A stretch of 64,000 nucleotides of DNA from Bordetella holmesii ATCC 51541 (GTDB lineage: Bacteria > Pseudomonadota > Gammaproteobacteria > Burkholderiales > Burkholderiaceae_B), in NCBI GenBank assembly GCA_000612485.1, contig CP007494.1, forward strand, positions 1,674,001 to 1,738,000, written 5' to 3'. Positions 29,586-38,789 of the stretch are shown here, piece by piece. The notes below the pieces were generated by a model. The model saw nothing but the letters and a program-made list of their open reading frames with translations, ran no database searches and was not told where the DNA came from. The stretch's first letter is position 1, and every line of letters starts with the position of its first letter. The position numbers and the translations under genes are program-made.

Positions 29586-30328
29586 TCAGCCCCGCAGAGG
29601 GCGGCGGCGCAACAGCAAGTCAGTGACGCAGTTTACCCGCAAGTCGACGTAGCCAGGCCGGTGCCGGTGAGCGCGGGCGAAAGGTGTGCCAGGATGGTAG
29701 ACATGCACGGTGCGCAGTCCGGCACGCCGGGCGCCGCGCAGATTGTCCAGCGTATCTTCGACCAGCACGGCGCGCCGCGCCGGTACCCCTTCGTGGGCCA
29801 GCACATAACGCAGCAGCGCAGCCGATGGTTTGGGACGGAATTCCCCGTGCAGCCGCATTTGGTCGATGCCCCAGAGCGCGTCGAATTGTTGCAGGATGCC
29901 CAGGTGGCGCAGCACGGCACGCGCATAGTGCAGCGGAGCGTTGGTCAGCAGCACTTTGCGGCCAGGCAGCCGCTTGAGCTTGTTGGCCAAGCCTTTTTCA
30001 GCGCGCACCAGCGGTTTGACATCGAAATCATGGCTGCGGTGCAAAAAGCGATGCGGATCCGCGCCATGATGGCGCACCATGCCTATGACCGTGGCCCCAT
30101 AGCGTTTCCAGTAACGGGTGCGGTACTCGTTGGCAGCATCGACGTCGACATCCAGCATCTCCGAGACCGCGCGCGTCATGCCCGCGTCGATCTTGGGAAA
30201 GATGGCGTGGGACGTGTCGTGCAGGGTGTTGTCCAGGTCGAACAGCCACAGCAGGCCGTCACCGGCCTGCTCGCGGCGCGAGCGGCGCATGCGCGCCGCC
30301 GGCCGCGTCAACTGCCGGCGCGCCAGCA

Positions 30329-30329
<1 letters not shown>
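29586..30329 (-). CDS. HAD-superfamily pyrimidine 5'-nucleotidase
   Basis: 247 residues. HAD motif I LFDLDNTLHDT (about 28-38) with both catalytic aspartates, motif II LLTNAP and motif IV VLVEDTLDNLRGAR. The WKRYGATVIGMVRHHG segment is typical of the SDT1/PPM-like pyrimidine 5'-nucleotidases. Acts on nucleoside monophosphates in the cytosol. The ATG overlaps the argB stop by 1 nt (TGATG), so it is translationally coupled to argB. Confidence 0.85.
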
Positions 30330-31324
<995 letters not shown>

Positions 31325-31471
31325 TCAAGACCGTAGGCATATGCTTCGGCGCGATGTTCATATGGCCGACAAACGGGCAGGTTTCAAGTAAATTGGGGGC
31401 GTTTTTGCAACGGCCTGGCCCGATTCAGGCGGCCTGGCCCCCTAAAGATCAACGATACCAGAGGCAATGTG

Positions 31472-32260
31472 ATGACATTCAAGCTCCTGCGCTCGGCAAT
31501 GCTGCTTTCCGCCCTGGCTCTGGGCGCAGCCCAGGCCCATGCCGAGAAACTGACGATCGCCGCCACCCAGGTCCCCCACGCCGAGATTCTCGAGGTGGTC
31601 AAGCCGGTGTTGGCCAAGGAGGGCGTCGAGCTCGATATCAAAGTGTTCAGTGACTACGTCCAGCCCAATCTGCAGGTGGCCGACAAGCAGCTCGATGCCA
31701 ATTTTTTCCAGCACAAGCCCTATCTGGACACATTCAATAAGGATCGCAAAACCCATCTGGTGCCGGTGGCCCTGGTGCATGTCGAGCCGTTTGGCGCGTA
31801 TTCCAAAAAAATCAAGACGCTGGATGCGTTGAAGTCTGGCGCGTCGGTGGCGATCCCCAACGATCCGTCCAACAGCGGCCGAGCGCTGCTGTTGCTCCAA
31901 AAGCAAGGCCTGATCAAGCTGAAGGATCCGTCCAACATCGTGGCTACGCCCATCGACGTGGTCGAAAATCCCAAGAAGCTGAAATTCCGCGAACTGGAGG
32001 CCGCCATGCTGCCGCTCTCGCTGGACGACGTTGACCTGGCCTTGATCAATACCAATTACGCCCTGGAAGCTGGCCTGGTGCCGACCAAGGATGCCCTGGT
32101 CATCGAGGGCTCGGACTCACCCTACGCGAACATCGTCGTCACCCGTGAGGACAACAAGGACTCGCCCGCCGTCAAGAAACTGGTGCAGGCGCTGCACAGC
32201 GACGCCGTGCGCACATTCATCGTCGAGAAGTACAAGGGCGCGGTGGTGCCGGCCTTCTGA
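31472..32260 (+). CDS. MetQ/NlpA-family substrate-binding protein
   Basis: 262 residues from the ATG at 31472 (GAGG 7 nt upstream). Signal peptide ending AQAHA, then KLTIAATQVPHAEILEVVKP. FSDYVQPNLQVADKQLDANFFQHKPYLD is the methionine-binding lipoprotein signature. The usual lipobox cysteine is absent, so it should be a free periplasmic protein. No metN or metI lies next to it; it would need an ABC importer encoded elsewhere. Confidence 0.87.
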   Translation: MTFKLLRSAMLLSALALGAAQAHAEKLTIAATQVPHAEILEVVKPVLAKEGVELDIKVFSDYVQPNLQVADKQLDANFFQHKPYLDTFNKDRKTHLVPVALVHVEPFGAYSKKIKTLDALKSGASVAIPNDPSNSGRALLLLQKQGLIKLKDPSNIVATPIDVVENPKKLKFRELEAAMLPLSLDDVDLALINTNYALEAGLVPTKDALVIEGSDSPYANIVVTREDNKDSPAVKKLVQALHSDAVRTFIVEKYKGAVVPAF

Positions 32261-32297
32261 GGCAGGCACGGCCCCCGATCAGGCCCTGGTTGCGAGT

Positions 32298-32792
32298 TTA
32301 TCCGGCGGCCAGGGCTTTTTCCACCGTGGCGTGGAATTCGGCCACGTCATACTCGCCCAGATAGCGTTTGATGATGCGCCCTTGCTTGTCGATGAGAAAG
32401 GCGGTGGGCGTCAGGCGCACGTTGCCGAAAGCCTGCGCGATCTCACCCTTGGTGTCCAGCGCGACGGGGAAGGGCAGCTTGCGGCTCTGAACAAAATTGA
32501 GCACGTAATTGGGCGGGTCATATTGCATGGCCACGCCGATGGCCTCATAACCCTTGGGCGCATACGTGTTGTAGGCCTCGATGGTGTCCGGCATCTGCTT
32601 GACGCAGGTCACGCAGCTCGTGGCCCAGAATTTGACCAGCACCACCTTGCCCTTGAGGTCCTGCATCGCGACCTTCTTGCCTTGCAGCGTCGTAAAGACG
32701 ACCTGCGGCGCGTCTGGCGCCGGCCGCCACACGAACCACGCGCCGATGCCGGCGATGACAGCCAGGGCCAGGGCAAGAATGAGTTTCTTCAT
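32298..32792 (-). CDS. TlpA/ResA-like membrane-anchored thioredoxin
   Basis: 164 residues: an uncleaved N-terminal membrane anchor (about 3-22), then an AhpC/TSA-like thioredoxin fold with VVLVKFWATSCVTCVKQMPD. The CxxC is CVTC. GVAMQYDP and RLTPTAFLIDKQGRI (cis-Pro) complete the fold. Acts as a periplasmic thiol reductant, often for cytochrome c or envelope proteins. The ATG overlaps the dolP stop by 4 nt. Confidence 0.9.
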   Translation of the reverse strand: MKKLILALALAVIAGIGAWFVWRPAPDAPQVVFTTLQGKKVAMQDLKGKVVLVKFWATSCVTCVKQMPDTIEAYNTYAPKGYEAIGVAMQYDPPNYVLNFVQSRKLPFPVALDTKGEIAQAFGNVRLTPTAFLIDKQGRIIKRYLGEYDVAEFHATVEKALAAG

Positions 32793-33544
32793 TTGATGGG
32801 CATGAGTTCGATGCCGCCTTCGGTATTTGCGCTGCTGCCTGAGGTGCTTGCACCCGATGCGGCACCGTCCTGCGACGAGGATGCGCCCGTTTCAATGGGG
32901 GCGTCCTTGGCATTGTTGTTGTTCGAGAGGCGAACCGCCTCTTCGCGGCTGATGATGTCGAACAGTTTTACCACTTTTGTGACGCCGCCAACACTGGCGA
33001 CGGCATTGGCCGCGTAATCGCCCTCGGACTGGGTGACCATACCCATGAGATAGACCACGCCCTTGTCAGTGGTGACCGCGATGGTGCGCGAGGGCACATA
33101 CTGCGCGTTGATCAGGGCGGTGCGGACCTTGGAGGTCAGCCAGGTGTCGTTGGAGCGGGTCGAGAAGGCGGCGGCCGGCCCCACCGTCAGTTGGTTGCTG
33201 ACGCTTTTGACCTTTTCGATGCCTTGCGCGATTGTCGTGGCCTGCGCCTTGTCGGCCTCGGTCGGCACGTCGCCGGTCAGCAGCACCTGGCCGTTGTAGA
33301 CCATGGCGTTGACTCGGGCGGCTTCGCCGAGTTTCTGGCTGATCTGGCGCTCTACCCGGAAATTGATGTTCTGGTCATCGAGCTGGGTGCCAGAGGTTCG
33401 CCGGTCGGTGGCGACCACAGCGGTACTTGCCGCCGCGCCACCTACGACCAGAGGGATGCAGGCCGTCAATGAGGCGCAGGCCGTGGCCAGGGCCAAGGCC
33501 AGCACGAGAGGGCGGGCAGCGCGTTGCGCGTTGGGCATCATCAT
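32789..33544 (-). CDS. dolP: BON-domain lipoprotein DolP (YraP)
   Basis: About 250 residues; three consecutive ATGs at 33536-33544 are possible starts. Lipoprotein signal with lipobox LTAC, then two BON domains: about 45-115 (INFRVERQISQKL ... VYNGQVLLTGDVPTEADKAQ) and 125-195 (WLTSKVRTALI ... KGVVYLMGMVTQSEG). The C-terminus is a Ser/Gly/Ala-rich tail longer than in E. coli. DolP is an outer-membrane lipoprotein acting in envelope integrity. Order yraN-diaA-dolP is as in E. coli. Confidence 0.9.
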   Translation of the reverse strand: MMMPNAQRAARPLVLALALATACASLTACIPLVVGGAAASTAVVATDRRTSGTQLDDQNINFRVERQISQKLGEAARVNAMVYNGQVLLTGDVPTEADKAQATTIAQGIEKVKSVSNQLTVGPAAAFSTRSNDTWLTSKVRTALINAQYVPSRTIAVTTDKGVVYLMGMVTQSEGDYAANAVASVGGVTKVVKLFDIISREEAVRLSNNNNAKDAPIETGASSSQDGAASGASTSGSSANTEGGIELMPIK

Positions 33545-34134
33545 TCGGTGTCTCCAAGCAGTAGGGCATCGATACCATCGCACAGAGCATGCAGCAGCAG
33601 GATGTGGACTTCCTGGATGCGCATGGTGCGGTCGTGCGGAACACATAAATGGACGTCATTCGGGGTGATGAGTTCGCCGACGACGCCGCCGCCTTTGCCT
33701 GTCAGGGCAATGACGTGCATTTCGCGGTCGCGCGCGGCTTCCATCGCGCGCACGACATTGGGAGAGTTGCCGCTGGTGGAAATTGCCACCAGGACATCTC
33801 CGGGCTGGCCCAGGGCATTGACCTGGCGCTCATAGATTTCGTCAAAGCCATAGTCATTGGCTACGGCCGTCAGGATGGACGTGTCGGTATTGAGCGCTAT
33901 GCCGGCCAGCGGCAGGCGGTCGCGCTCGAAGCGGCCCACCAGTTCGGCAATGAAGTGCTGGGCGTCGGCGGCCGAGCCGCCGTTGCCGCAAGCCAGAATC
34001 CGGCCATTGTTGGCCAAGGCCGCGAACAGCAGCTCCACTGCGGCCGCCAGCGGCTCGGACAGGGCATGCATGCTTTGTTCGCAAAGCGCCATCGCATCGC
34101 GAAAGTGCGACGTCATGCGAGAGGTCATATCCAT
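33541..34134 (-). CDS. diaA: SIS-domain protein DiaA/GmhA-like
   Basis: 197 residues from the ATG at 34132-34134. One phosphosugar isomerase (SIS) domain: ILACGNGGSAADAQHF (about 46-61), VAISTSGNSPNVVRAM and the C-terminal RIQEVHILLLHALCDGID. Length and gene context between yraN and dolP favour the DnaA initiator-associating protein DiaA, but GmhA (sedoheptulose-7-phosphate isomerase) is the close alternative. A much longer frame upstream is spurious, since it runs through yraN and rsmI. Its stop overlaps the dolP start. Confidence 0.85.
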   Translation of the reverse strand: MDMTSRMTSHFRDAMALCEQSMHALSEPLAAAVELLFAALANNGRILACGNGGSAADAQHFIAELVGRFERDRLPLAGIALNTDTSILTAVANDYGFDEIYERQVNALGQPGDVLVAISTSGNSPNVVRAMEAARDREMHVIALTGKGGGVVGELITPNDVHLCVPHDRTMRIQEVHILLLHALCDGIDALLLGDTE

Positions 34135-34147
34135 GGCGCGGATTATC

Positions 34148-34606
34148 TCACGGTGCTGCCTGGGATGGCCGTCTGGGGCCACGGCGTCTGCGTAACGGCT
34201 GTGACGGAATGTCCGGCTCGAAGGCCGCCCGCAGCCACAGCGGCCGGCCGCGCTCAAACGCCACCACGTCAAAGCGCAGTGCCTGCCCGTGCAGGCGGGC
34301 CTGCGTCTGCCAGTACAGGGCGGTGCGTGCCAGCCGCGACTGTTTTGCTGGGGTGATGCTGCCGGCGGCGCCACCGAAGGCCAGGCTGGCGCGCCAGCGC
34401 ACCTCAACCACCACCAGCAGCGCACCGTCGCGCATGACCAGGTCCAGCTCGCCGTGGCGGTTGCGCACATTGCGCGCGACCAACCGCAATCCGTGGGCCC
34501 GCAGCAGACGCAGTGCGTCGTCTTCGGCGCGCTTGCCTTGTCGATGGCGCGTGTCGGAGGGGGGCGGGCGCCGGCATAAGCGCAGCAGCAAAGAGAGGCA
34601 TCGCAT
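34148..34606 (-). CDS. yraN: YraN/UPF0102 family endonuclease-like protein
   Basis: 152 residues. RHRQGKRAEDDALRLLRAHGLRLVARNVRNRHGELDLVMRDGALLVVVEVRWR holds the PD-(D/E)xK-like core of the family, with GELDLV and EVRWR as the metal-site strands. The function is not firmly known. The C-terminal tail is Arg-rich. Divergent from rsmI with a 41-bp gap, as in many proteobacteria. Confidence 0.9.
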   Translation of the reverse strand: MRCLSLLLRLCRRPPPSDTRHRQGKRAEDDALRLLRAHGLRLVARNVRNRHGELDLVMRDGALLVVVEVRWRASLAFGGAAGSITPAKQSRLARTALYWQTQARLHGQALRFDVVAFERGRPLWLRAAFEPDIPSQPLRRRRGPRRPSQAAP

Positions 34607-34647
34607 GGGGCTACACTGGCAGAGTTTTCACCGCCGCGTTCCCCCTT

Positions 34648-35580
34648 ATGAATCAAGAAGTCACAAGTGCCCATGTCGGCGAATCCTGGCGCCGGGTTGC
34701 CGAAAGGGTGGCCGCCCAACACTGGCCCGAGGGCGCGCTCTACGTTGTGGCGACGCCCATCGGGAACCTCGGCGACCTGGGTCTTCGGGCCTGGCAGGCG
34801 CTGGCGCGCGCCGATGTCATCGCGGCCGAGGATACGCGCGCCAGCCGCACGTTGCTCGATGCCTGGGGCATCTCCACGCCCTTGATGGCTGCCCACCGGC
34901 ACAACGAAGCTCAGGCTGCCGACGCCATCTGCCAGCGTCTGGCGCAGGGCCAGCGCGTGGCGCTGGTGTCTGATGCGGGCGCACCGGCCGTCAGCGACCC
35001 CGGCGCGCGCGTGGTGCGTGCCGTGCGCGAAGCCGGCCACACCGTGGTGCCCATTCCCGGCCCCAGCGCCGTCATCACGGCGCTCATGGGTAGCGGGGTG
35101 ACCACTGACGAGAATCCGGCGTTTGCCTTCGCCGGCTTTGCTCCCCCGAAAGCGGCGGCGCGTCAGCGCTGGCTGGCGGAATGGGGCGCCTTGCCCGCGC
35201 CTGTGCTTCTGTTTGAGTCGCCCCATCGCCTGGCGGCCACTCTGGCGGATCTGCTGCAGGTCTGCGGGCCGCAGCGGCAACTGACCGTCGCACGCGAACT
35301 CACCAAGCGCTTCGAAGAGATCGTGACCTTTGCGCTGGCAGATGGCGCTGCCTGGTTGGCCGGCGACAGCCATCGCGAGCAGGGTGAGTTTGTTTTGATT
35401 CTGCATGCGGCAGCTCGGCGCGAGGACGACGTGGCCAGCGACCCGGCCACCGACCGCCTTCTGGACGCCTTGCTCGAAAGCGTGTCGGTGCGTGATGCGG
35501 CCCGTATCGCCGCCAAGGCGACCGGCCTGCCGCGCGATACGCTGTATCAGCGTGCGCTGGCGCGCAAGGAACAGGCATGA
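34648..35580 (+). CDS. rsmI: 16S rRNA (cytidine-1402-2'-O)-methyltransferase
   Basis: 310 residues from the ATG at 34648; the frame continues upstream, but only as the shadow of yraN. SAM-dependent tetrapyrrole-methylase fold: LYVVATPIGNLGDL (about 31-44), ADVIAAEDTRASRTLL, ALVSDAGAPAVSDPG and PIPGPSAVITALMGSG. Methylates C1402 in the decoding centre of 16S rRNA. Confidence 0.96.
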   Translation: MNQEVTSAHVGESWRRVAERVAAQHWPEGALYVVATPIGNLGDLGLRAWQALARADVIAAEDTRASRTLLDAWGISTPLMAAHRHNEAQAADAICQRLAQGQRVALVSDAGAPAVSDPGARVVRAVREAGHTVVPIPGPSAVITALMGSGVTTDENPAFAFAGFAPPKAAARQRWLAEWGALPAPVLLFESPHRLAATLADLLQVCGPQRQLTVARELTKRFEEIVTFALADGAAWLAGDSHREQGEFVLILHAAARREDDVASDPATDRLLDALLESVSVRDAARIAAKATGLPRDTLYQRALARKEQA

Positions 35581-36110
35581 GCCGTGTCATGGAGGACAGT
35601 GCCGCGCTCGATATCGACACGCCCTTGGGCGGGATGCGCCTGTTGGCCAGTGGTGCGTTTCTCTGTGGAGCCTGGTTTCTCGACCTGGATGATCTGGAGC
35701 TGCCCGCACGTGAGCACGCTACCGCGGCCGAGGCCGAGGTCCTGCGCCTGACCCACGAGCAATTGAGGCAGTGGTTCGAGGGCCAACGGCAAGATTTTGA
35801 TCTACCCTTGGCGCCGCGCGGCACGGTATTTCAGCGTGCGGTGTGGGACGGTTTGCTCGCCCTGCCTTTTGGAGGCACGGTCAGTTATGGCCAACTGGCG
35901 CAGCGAATCGGCAGGCCGCGCGCCATCCGGCCGTTGTCGCAGGCGGTGGGGCGCAATCCTATTTCCATCATCATTCCCTGTCATCGCGTCATCGGCTATG
36001 ACACGGCGCTGACAGGTTTCGGGGGCGGGCTGAAGCGCAAGCGCGCCTTGCTATCGCTCGAAGGCCATCGTTACCCGGGGCATTCGCCGCGCGCGCGCGC
36101 GCGTCTGTGA
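35577..36110 (+). CDS. ogt: Methylated-DNA--protein-cysteine methyltransferase
   Basis: 177 residues. Active-site motif IIPCHRVIG (acceptor Cys about 131). The DNA-binding helix region is GTVSYGQLAQRIGRPRAIRPLSQAVGRNPI. A suicidal repair protein for O6-methylguanine. It overlaps rsmI by 4 nt (ATGA). The C-terminus is coded by an alternating CG run at about 36088-36103 (RARAR), a possible slippage site. Confidence 0.93.
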   Translation: MSRVMEDSAALDIDTPLGGMRLLASGAFLCGAWFLDLDDLELPAREHATAAEAEVLRLTHEQLRQWFEGQRQDFDLPLAPRGTVFQRAVWDGLLALPFGGTVSYGQLAQRIGRPRAIRPLSQAVGRNPISIIIPCHRVIGYDTALTGFGGGLKRKRALLSLEGHRYPGHSPRARARL

Positions 36111-36151
36111 CGGACAGATGGATTTGCCCTGGTAACGGCGAGCCGCTTGCC

Positions 36152-37069
36152 TTATTGCGCAGCCAGGCTGGGCAAAATTCCGGTGCGATCGGAGACACGC
36201 CTGACGGCCTCGAGCGCAGCCTCGCGCGAGGCATACGGCCCCATCCGTACGCGATACAGCGAGTTGGCCGGCTCGACCGTGGCGGCCGGTTCGCCCGTCA
36301 TCATGCCGTTGACTTTATTCACTACGTTGTGCGCGTTGGCCGCCTGGCTGAACGCGCCCAGTTGCAAATAAATGCTGCCCGGGGCGGCGCGCCGCGCAGG
36401 AGGCGAAGCCTGGGGCGATGGGGCAGGCAACGGCAGGGCCGTGGGTGTGGCTGCCGGCAGATCGGCCAGAGCGACGGGCTCCATGCCGTTGACCGCAGAC
36501 GCGGCGCCGCCATTGGCCATCATCGTGCGGATTTCGCTGGGCAGAATGCGTTCGACCACGACCGCACCGCTGCCTGGGCCGATGATGCCCAGCTTGTGGG
36601 CGGCCACATAGGACAGATCCATGATGCGGTCGCTGTGAAAGGGGCCACGGTCGTTGACCCGCACGATCACGCTGCGGCCGTTTACCTTGCTGGTCACCCG
36701 AGCATAGCTGGGCACCGGCATGGTCGGGTGCGCTGCCGTCATGCTGTACATGTCGTAAGGCTCGCCGATGGACGTCGAGTTGCCGTGGAATTTTTTGCCG
36801 TACCAGGATGCGATGCCTTCCTGCCGAAAAGCTTGCTCAGTCAGGTCCGGCACATAGCGTTTGCCGAACACCACATAGGGCCGGTTGGCACCGCTGGCCA
36901 GAGGCTCCAGGCGGGGTACGGCGTCAGGGATGCTGTCCAGGTTGGCCGGCGGGTTGGCATCCGGACCGTCATCCTTGTAGTACCCGCCACCGCGCTTGCC
37001 TGGGGTGCTGCAACCTGCCAGCACGACGGCCAGCAGTAACAGCATCATCAGGGCACGCGGCGACCTCAT
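36152..37069 (-). CDS. rlpA: Septal-ring lytic transglycosylase RlpA
   Basis: 305 residues. Lipoprotein signal with VLAGCSTPG; the double-psi beta-barrel GIASWYGKKFHGNSTSIGEPYDMYSMTAAHPTMP with the catalytic Asp in VNDRGPFHSDR; then a Pro/Ala linker and a C-terminal SPOR domain (YLQLGAFSQAANA ... YRVRMGPYASREAALEAV). It cleaves denuded glycan at the septum. The start overlaps the rapZ stop by 4 nt. Confidence 0.94.
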   Translation of the reverse strand: MRSPRALMMLLLLAVVLAGCSTPGKRGGGYYKDDGPDANPPANLDSIPDAVPRLEPLASGANRPYVVFGKRYVPDLTEQAFRQEGIASWYGKKFHGNSTSIGEPYDMYSMTAAHPTMPVPSYARVTSKVNGRSVIVRVNDRGPFHSDRIMDLSYVAAHKLGIIGPGSGAVVVERILPSEIRTMMANGGAASAVNGMEPVALADLPAATPTALPLPAPSPQASPPARRAAPGSIYLQLGAFSQAANAHNVVNKVNGMMTGEPAATVEPANSLYRVRMGPYASREAALEAVRRVSDRTGILPSLAAQ

Positions 37070-37938
37070 GCGGATTCTTCTGGCAGTTGGGTACGGTGAC
37101 GCACGAGTAACGGGTCATGATCGCTGAAGCGGCGGGCCAGTTCTTCGACAACATACACCGAACGGTGTTGCCCACCGGTGCAACCAATGGCTACGGTCAG
37201 GTAGTTGCGCGTATCCAGCGTATATTGCGGCAGCCAGCGGCGGATGAAGGCATCGATGTCATCAATCATGCGCTGGACGATGTCAAATCCGGAGAGCCAA
37301 TCGGCAACCGGCTGGTCGCGCCCGGTCAGCGGGCGCAGATTACGGTCGTAGTAGGGATTGGGCAGGCAACGCACGTCGAACACCAGGTCGGCGTCGCTGG
37401 GGACGCCCCGCTTGTAGGCGAAGGACTCGAAGGTCAGCACCAGGGGAGCGCGGTCGGCCTTGATCAGGTCGCGTATCCAGGCGCGCAACTGGCCGGGTGT
37501 AAGGTCCGAGGTGTCGATGACGTGTTCCTGGTCGCGCAGGGGAGCCAGCAACTCGCGCTCCATGGCGATGCAGTCCGTCAGGGAGGCCGCTTTGCCGCCG
37601 CGAGAGACGCGATCGGTCAGCGGATGGCGGCGGCGCGACTCCGAATAGCGTTGCGCCAGCGTATCCGTATTGGAGTCCAGGAACACGACCGATAGGTCCG
37701 TGCCCATGGCACGCAAGGCCGTAATGGCATTGGGCAGTTCGGCCAGCTCGCCTGGCGACCGCACGTCGATGGCCACCGCCACGCGCTCCATGCCGTCATC
37801 GCGGGAGGCGGCGACGAACTCGGTCAGGAAACGCAAGGGGAGATTATCCACGCAGGTAAAACCTGCGTCTTCCAGCATGCGTAGCGCAACTGACTTTCCA
37901 GAGCCGGAAATGCCAGTGATGAGCACGACTCTTAACAT
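37066..37938 (-). CDS. rapZ: RNase adapter protein RapZ
   Basis: 290 residues from the ATG at 37936-37938 (MLRVVLITGISGSGKS). Walker A GISGSGKS at 9-16; later VVFLDSNTDTLAQRYSESRRRHPL, FESFAYKRGVP and the C-terminal IGCTGGQHRSVYVVEELARR. Binds nucleotides and GlcN6P-linked signals and steers sRNA decay in enterics. Usually adjacent to hprK/ptsN; here a cytochrome cassette separates them. Confidence 0.95.
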   Translation of the reverse strand: MLRVVLITGISGSGKSVALRMLEDAGFTCVDNLPLRFLTEFVAASRDDGMERVAVAIDVRSPGELAELPNAITALRAMGTDLSVVFLDSNTDTLAQRYSESRRRHPLTDRVSRGGKAASLTDCIAMERELLAPLRDQEHVIDTSDLTPGQLRAWIRDLIKADRAPLVLTFESFAYKRGVPSDADLVFDVRCLPNPYYDRNLRPLTGRDQPVADWLSGFDIVQRMIDDIDAFIRRWLPQYTLDTRNYLTVAIGCTGGQHRSVYVVEELARRFSDHDPLLVRHRTQLPEESA

Positions 37939-38066
37939 GGCTATGATTGTGGCATGGTTTTGCCGGCGATGGTCGGTATCACCCGTCATGGTGGCGCGGT
38001 TGGATGAGAGCGTCACCTGGGTCTGTCTCTGTCAACCGCGTCACTGCCGCTGATAACGATAACGAG

Positions 38067-38789
38067 ATGTTAGCTCCCAATTCTCTCAGCAACATTGCAG
38101 TACGGTTTTTGCTCATCGTGCATTTGGCGATGCCTCTGGTGGCCGTGGCGCAGTAGGGGCGCCTGGAGCCTGGCACGATGGCGGCGCGGGTGGCTGCCTG
38201 TACGGCCTGTCATGGTGCGCAGGGACGCGCCGGTCCCGATGGTTACTACCCGCGCCTGGCAGGCAAGCCAGCCAGCTATCTGTACCAGCAACTGCTGCAC
38301 TTTCGCGACGGACAGCGGCAATATCCTCCCATGACGCATTTGCTCACCGGCCTTGGCGATGACTATCTGCGCGAGATAGCCAGTTATTTTGCACAGCAGA
38401 GCGTGCCATACCCGGCACCCGCTCAAGACGGCACCTCACACGATGCATTGGGTCGCGCACTGGTATTCGAGGGGGATGCGCTGCGCGGCTTGCCGGCCTG
38501 TGCAAGCTGTCACGGCCAGAGCCTGGGAGGCAGGTTGCCGGCGATTCCGGGCTTGCTCGGCCTGCCGCGTGACTACATCGTGGCGCAGATCGGCAGTTGG
38601 CAAAATGGGCTGCGGCATGCCGCCGAGCCCGACTGCATGGCGGCCGTGGCGCGTAAGCTGAGCCCGCAGGAGGTCGGTGCGCTGTCGTATTGGTTGTCCG
38701 CGCAAGCCGTACCGCAGGACTACCATCCCGAGCCGGGCGGGACGTCTTTGCCCATGACCTGTGGCAGCCAGCAGGAAGGTGCACCATGA
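38067..38789 (+). pseudogene. Dihaem cytochrome c, nonsense codon after signal peptide
   Basis: From the ATG at 38067 the frame codes a signal peptide (FLLIVHLAMPLVAVAQ), then TAG at 38154-38156, then continues in the same frame as a cytochrome c4-like dihaem protein to 38789. Haem sites are CTACHG and CASCHG. The in-frame ATG at 38178 could restart translation, but the product would lack export, so haem could not be attached. It overlaps the next cytochrome gene by 4 nt (ATGA). Confidence 0.85.

Noticed and set aside
33541..35406. 621-codon frame ending in the DiaA protein
   Set aside because: Only the last 197 codons are protein-like; the rest is antisense to rsmI and out of frame with yraN.
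36088..36103. Alternating CG run
   Set aside because: Lies inside the ogt C-terminus and codes Arg/Ala; possible slippage site but no evidence of change.
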